DNA of 7,966 nt from Actinomycetota bacterium. Lineage in GTDB: Bacteria; Desulfobacterota; Deferrimicrobia; Deferrimicrobiales; Deferrimicrobiaceae. Positions within the stretch are counted from its first letter, which is position 1; each line of letters starts with the position of its first letter. The position numbers were made by a program, and so were the translations under genes. The notes beneath the pieces are model-generated. The model saw only the letters and a program-made list of their open reading frames with translations. It had not been told where the DNA came from and made no database searches. Below, one piece after another: positions 5,580-7,966 of this stretch. The stretch is from positions 1 through 7,966 of the forward strand of contig JAENIX010000029.1 in the NCBI GenBank assembly GCA_016844415.1, in the 5' to 3' direction.

Positions 5580-6557
5580 ATGGGACCGGTTCGAAACGTG
5601 GACGACCTGATGACGCTGGGGCACGGCTACCAGCGGTCGATGATCCTGTTCGCCGCTCTCAAGCTCGGCGTCTTCCGGCGCCTCGCGGACGGGGGATGCG
5701 ACGCCGCAACGCTCGCGCGTCGGGTCGGGACGGACGCGGAGAAGCTCTCCATCCTCCTGGATGCCCTCGCGGCCCTGGGGCTGGTCGAAAAACGCGGCCG
5801 CCGGTACCGGAACGCAAAACCGGCCCACGACTTCCTGCTGCCGGGACCGCGTTCGAAGGAGTCCATCCTCCTGCACCACCTCGACGGTTGGGGAGAGTGG
5901 GGCCGCCTTCCTTCCACGATCCGGGCGGGGCGGAAGCCCCGTGGCGGCGCGCAGGGGACCTGGCAGGAGAACTTCATCCGCGGGATGGAGGAGAACTCCC
6001 TCGAGCGCGCTGGGGCGGTCGCCCGGGAAATCCCCCTCCGACCCGGGGAGCGGGTGCTGGACCTGGGAGGAGGCCCGGGCACGTACGCTGTCGCCTGGGC
6101 GGCCGTATCGCCGGATTCGGTGATCACCGTCTTCGACACGCCGGAGACGCTGCGGGTCACGAGGAAGATCCTGCGGGAGAAGGGCGCTTCGGTGCGGGTG
6201 CGCCTCCTGGAGGGGGATTTCCTCGTGGACCCGATCGGCGGACCGTTCGATTTCGTCTGGATATCGCAGATCCTGCACGCGTACTCCGAGGGGGATTGCA
6301 TAAAACTGCTGCGCCGGGTGCGCGCCGCCCTCGCCCCGGGCGGGCGGGTGGCGGTGCAGGAGTTCCTGCTCGCGGAGGGGAAGACCTCCCCGCCGGGGCC
6401 GGTCTTCTTCTCCGTCCACATGGTGGCCGTGACGGGCGGGGGGAGAGCGTATACGGCACGAGAGATCGCCGCGATGTTGAAGGCGGCGGGGTTCCGGAAA
6501 ATCTCCGCCGACCGGCCGGACTCGCGCGGCGTCGGCATCGTATGCGCGGTCCGGTAA
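5580..6557 (+). CDS. SAM-dependent methyltransferase, O-methyltransferase (winged-helix) family
   Basis: This 325-aa protein has the layout of the hydroxyindole/hydroxyneurosporene O-methyltransferase family. An N-terminal winged-helix dimerisation domain (about residues 10-90, with ALKLGVFRRLADG and LLDALAALGLVEK) is followed by a Rossmann-fold SAM domain. Motif I is VLDLGGGPGTYA (159-170), an acidic FDTP (185-188) follows the second strand, and EGDF is at 211-214. The segment SQILHAYSEGDC (229-240) matches the family's LHDW..E motif, with His233 at the position of the catalytic base in plant relatives. The substrate cannot be told from sequence; relatives act on phenolics, carotenoids, bacteriochlorophyll or quinone-like compounds. 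ATG 5580 is preferred because AGGGAG (5563-5568) is 11 nt away; a GTG at 5571 overlapping the cysS stop (GTGA) is possible but too close to that site. It is the last gene of the run and ends 21 bp from the converging ATPase gene. No terminator is visible between them. Confidence 0.85.
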   Translation: MGPVRNVDDLMTLGHGYQRSMILFAALKLGVFRRLADGGCDAATLARRVGTDAEKLSILLDALAALGLVEKRGRRYRNAKPAHDFLLPGPRSKESILLHHLDGWGEWGRLPSTIRAGRKPRGGAQGTWQENFIRGMEENSLERAGAVAREIPLRPGERVLDLGGGPGTYAVAWAAVSPDSVITVFDTPETLRVTRKILREKGASVRVRLLEGDFLVDPIGGPFDFVWISQILHAYSEGDCIKLLRRVRAALAPGGRVAVQEFLLAEGKTSPPGPVFFSVHMVAVTGGGRAYTAREIAAMLKAAGFRKISADRPDSRGVGIVCAVR

Positions 6558-6578
6558 GGATGGCCGGCGCGGTTGGAA

Positions 6579-7805
6579 TTACCCGAAGGGCAACCCTGCG
6601 AGCCAGTGAAATGCGGGGGCGACCAGCAACGGCCGCCCTTCATTGTCCAGGCGCCGGAATCCGACGCCTTCGCGTACGAGTTGCACGGCCGGAATGCGAA
6701 GTCTCCGTTGCATGGCGAGCAGTGCCTTCGACGGCTTCTCATCGGAAAGTTTGGCTTCGACCAGAGGAATCGGGACCCGGTCGTTGGCGATCAGGAAATC
6801 GACCTCCTGCTGTTCCTTGTTCTTCAGGAAATGAAGCGAGAATCCCCCCAGCCCCAGGTCGTTCCAGACGTTGACGGCCCGATGAATTTCCAATGCCACC
6901 ATGTTTTCGAATCGGGCGCCGGCCTCGGGAATGCGCGGCGGGTCGAACAGGTAGATCTTGCGTTCTTTCCGGATCGCCCGGCTGATCCGCTCCGTCCACG
7001 TGGGGACGGAAAAGACGAGGAAGAACCGCTCGAACAGCGACACCCAGTTCTGGACGGTGTGGTACGACACGTTCAGGTCCTCGGTCAGCGACGGGATGGA
7101 GAGCGGACTGCCGATGCGGGAGGGAAGAAGGGCGAAAAGGGTTTCCATTTCCGCGATCCCCCGCACGCCGGAAATGTCGCGGATATCTTCCCGAACGAGC
7201 TGGCGCGCGTAGGTGGCCGACCAGCGGCGCCACGCCGCCGCCCCGTTTTTCAGGTGCGGTTCGGGGAAGCCGCTCTGCGTCTCCATTCGTTCCCATATCG
7301 CCCGCCGCTTTTCGTCGTCCGCCGGCTTGATCGCGAGCGGGTCGCGCAGGAAATCGGCGAACGCCCGGTTTGTGCCGGCCAACTCCGCCAGCGTGAACGG
7401 CCAGAGGTGGAATTGCAGATATCGGCCTGCCAGCGAATCGCCTCCTTTCCGGTAAATGTCAAGCCGTCCGCTGCCGGTGACCAGGAAGCGGTACTCATCC
7501 CCGTACCGGTCGTAGATTCCCTTGAGGTAATTCTTCCAGTCCCGGTATTTGTGGATCTCGTCGAGGATCACGAGCGGCCGACTGTCGTCGCGCCGGCGGA
7601 GCCCTGTGAAGAACGCGGGATCCTCGATGATCCGCCGGCGGTCTTCGAGGATGTCCCAGTTTGCGTAGACGCTGTTGGAGAACGTGGCGGCGATCTGCCG
7701 GGCAAGCGTGGTCTTGCCGGCCTGGCGCGGGCCCGAGAGGAAGACCATCGACTTGTCCTCCGACAGGACCCGCCATAAGTTGAAGTATGCCTCGCGTCCG
7801 ACCAT
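6579..7805 (-). CDS. AAA ATPase with DUF4143 C-terminal domain
   Basis: This 408-aa protein has the two-part AAA_14 plus DUF4143 architecture common in bacteria and archaea. Walker A is GPRQAGKT (25-32), Walker B is LVILDE (78-83), the sensor-like LVTGSGRLD is at 108-116, and SLAGRY at 124-129 is typical of the family. The C-terminal region has YARQLVREDI (199-208) and a helix-turn-helix-like stretch (about 236-262). It ends with a restriction-endonuclease-like core, EVDFLI (334-339) and VEAK (349-352), the PD-(D/E)XK-like pattern known for DUF4143. No family function is established; roles in mobile-element maintenance, toxin-antitoxin-like behaviour or DNA transactions have been suggested. 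The start ATG at 7805 has no ribosome binding site in front of it; a promoter lies so close that the mRNA is probably leaderless. The gene converges with the preceding run and looks like an independent accessory gene. It appears full length and intact. Confidence 0.92.
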   Translation of the reverse strand: MVGREAYFNLWRVLSEDKSMVFLSGPRQAGKTTLARQIAATFSNSVYANWDILEDRRRIIEDPAFFTGLRRRDDSRPLVILDEIHKYRDWKNYLKGIYDRYGDEYRFLVTGSGRLDIYRKGGDSLAGRYLQFHLWPFTLAELAGTNRAFADFLRDPLAIKPADDEKRRAIWERMETQSGFPEPHLKNGAAAWRRWSATYARQLVREDIRDISGVRGIAEMETLFALLPSRIGSPLSIPSLTEDLNVSYHTVQNWVSLFERFFLVFSVPTWTERISRAIRKERKIYLFDPPRIPEAGARFENMVALEIHRAVNVWNDLGLGGFSLHFLKNKEQQEVDFLIANDRVPIPLVEAKLSDEKPSKALLAMQRRLRIPAVQLVREGVGFRRLDNEGRPLLVAPAFHWLAGLPFG

Positions 7806-7811
7806 ATGGCT

Positions 7812-7839
7812 AATATGTCATTTACTGCAATATAGTCAA
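7812..7839 (-). promoter_or_regulatory. Probable promoter of the DUF4143 ATPase, giving a leaderless mRNA
   Basis: Read on the minus strand, TTGACT (7839-7834) is a good -35 box, and 16 nt later CATATT (7817-7812) is a moderate -10 box (4 of 6 consensus bases). Transcription would start about 6-8 nt further on, essentially at the ATG (7805). No Shine-Dalgarno sequence lies in TATTAGCCATATG, which supports leaderless translation. The -10 is weak on its own; the -35, the spacing and the operator overlap raise the likelihood. Confidence 0.5.
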
Positions 7840-7854
7840 GACCATATTGCAGTA
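7823..7854. promoter_or_regulatory. Operator-like inverted repeat over the ATPase -35 box
   Basis: Two 14-bp arms, TACTGCAATATaGT (7823-7836) and ACcATATTGCAGTA (7841-7854), are inverted around a 4-bp CAAG centre with a single mismatch. The arms contain the palindromic-looking TGCA and overlap the TTGACT -35 box. A further palindrome, CCATATGG (7802-7809), covers the start codon. The spacing suits a dimeric DNA-binding protein repressing the promoter. Autoregulation by the ATPase, which has a helix-turn-helix-like segment, is an attractive but unproven reading. The repeat could also be an RNA hairpin, but it lies upstream of the expected transcript start. Confidence 0.6.
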
Positions 7855-7878
7855 TGGTTCAATTGTTGGTGGTCGCCC

Positions 7879-7897
7879 TTGTGCTCGTAGAGCACAA
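7879..7897. repeat. Small 8-bp hairpin
   Basis: TTGTGCTC (7879-7886) pairs perfectly with GAGCACAA (7890-7897) around a GTA loop. It has no T run on either strand and so is not a terminator on its own. It lies between the right-edge terminator and the ATPase promoter and partly overlaps that terminator's T tract on the minus strand. Confidence 0.6.
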
Positions 7898-7939
7898 AAC
7901 AAAAGAACCGGGGCCCCCCGTGAAGGGAAGCCCCGGTTC
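7896..7939 (-). terminator. Rho-independent terminator of a gene beyond the right edge
   Basis: On the minus strand a 10-bp GC-rich stem (GAACCGGGGC at 7905-7914 pairing with 7930-7939) closes a loop of about 15 nt that can pair further (CCC with GGG). It is followed on that strand by TTTTGTTTT (7904-7896). This is a strong intrinsic terminator for transcription coming leftwards from outside the window. It separates that unseen gene from the ATPase promoter. The last 27 bases (7940-7966) are too short to identify; a minus-strand TAG at 7964-7962 could be a stop codon, but this is not assignable. Confidence 0.8.
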
Positions 7940-7966
7940 GACGACTTTCCGGTGGTTGGCGCTACA

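Noticed and set aside
5252..6874. 540-codon plus-strand open frame crossing cysS, the methyltransferase and the ATPase end
   Set aside because: It overlaps three supported genes in another frame, and its translation is low-complexity Arg/Gly/Pro without domains.
6573..7778. 401-codon plus-strand frame opposite the DUF4143 ATPase
   Set aside because: It is an antisense shadow; the minus strand has Walker A, Walker B and the DUF4143 core in one intact frame.
7930..7966. GGTTCGA resembling a tRNA T-loop near the right edge
   Set aside because: The flanking bases do not form a T stem and no acceptor or anticodon arm is present; the bases are part of the minus-strand terminator stem.
1..7966. 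CRISPR array, insertion sequence or integrase
   Set aside because: No spaced direct repeats, transposase-like protein or terminal inverted repeats were seen.

Overview
The window looks like chromosomal DNA from a GC-rich anaerobic bacterium, plausibly of the Desulfuromonadota/Geobacter-like or 'Deltaproteobacteria' kind. This is inferred from the GC-rich codon usage, strong GGAGG-type ribosome binding sites, rubrerythrin-like proteins, and an iron-sulfur assembly pair of a type I associate with sulfide-rich anaerobes. No taxonomic marker settles it.

Layout. (1) Positions 1-1315 are clearly less GC-rich than the rest. They carry one gene for a secreted lipoprotein of unknown function (231-1226), with a 3x9-bp tandem repeat upstream and a strong rho-independent terminator at 1275-1315. 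(2) After a geneless GC-rich spacer, a dense plus-strand run of seven genes (1520-6557) follows, each with a good ribosome binding site. In order they are: a 65-aa half-ferritin (two-helix diiron protein), a NifS/IscS-like protein, an IscU-type scaffold, a complete ferritin-like/rubrerythrin-like diiron protein, a second 65-aa half-ferritin, a divergent cysteinyl-tRNA synthetase, and a SAM-dependent O-methyltransferase-like protein. (3) Converging on this run is a minus-strand AAA/DUF4143 ATPase (6579-7805). Its promoter region carries an operator-like inverted repeat and its transcript looks leaderless. (4) The right edge (7896-7939) holds a minus-strand rho-independent terminator of a gene that lies outside the window.

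How the genes may work together. The first five genes of the run combine Fe-S cluster assembly with three diiron four-helix-bundle proteins, one complete and two half-sized. This suggests a module that builds Fe-S clusters and protects against, or stores, iron and oxygen species.

The strongest observation is that the NifS/IscS homologue has Asn203 where canonical cysteine desulfurases have the PLP Schiff-base lysine. The PLP-contacting Gln (now Ala180) and the substrate-carboxylate Arg (now Thr) also appear to be lost, while the mobile-loop cysteine (Cys325) is kept. From memory this matches the Archaeoglobus fulgidus IscS type, reported to lack desulfurase activity while still complexing IscU. 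The pair here may therefore assemble clusters from free sulfide, or need another sulfur source. The neighbouring CysRS is also atypical, lacking the Glu zinc ligand after its HHEN motif. Whether these oddities are functionally linked is inference.
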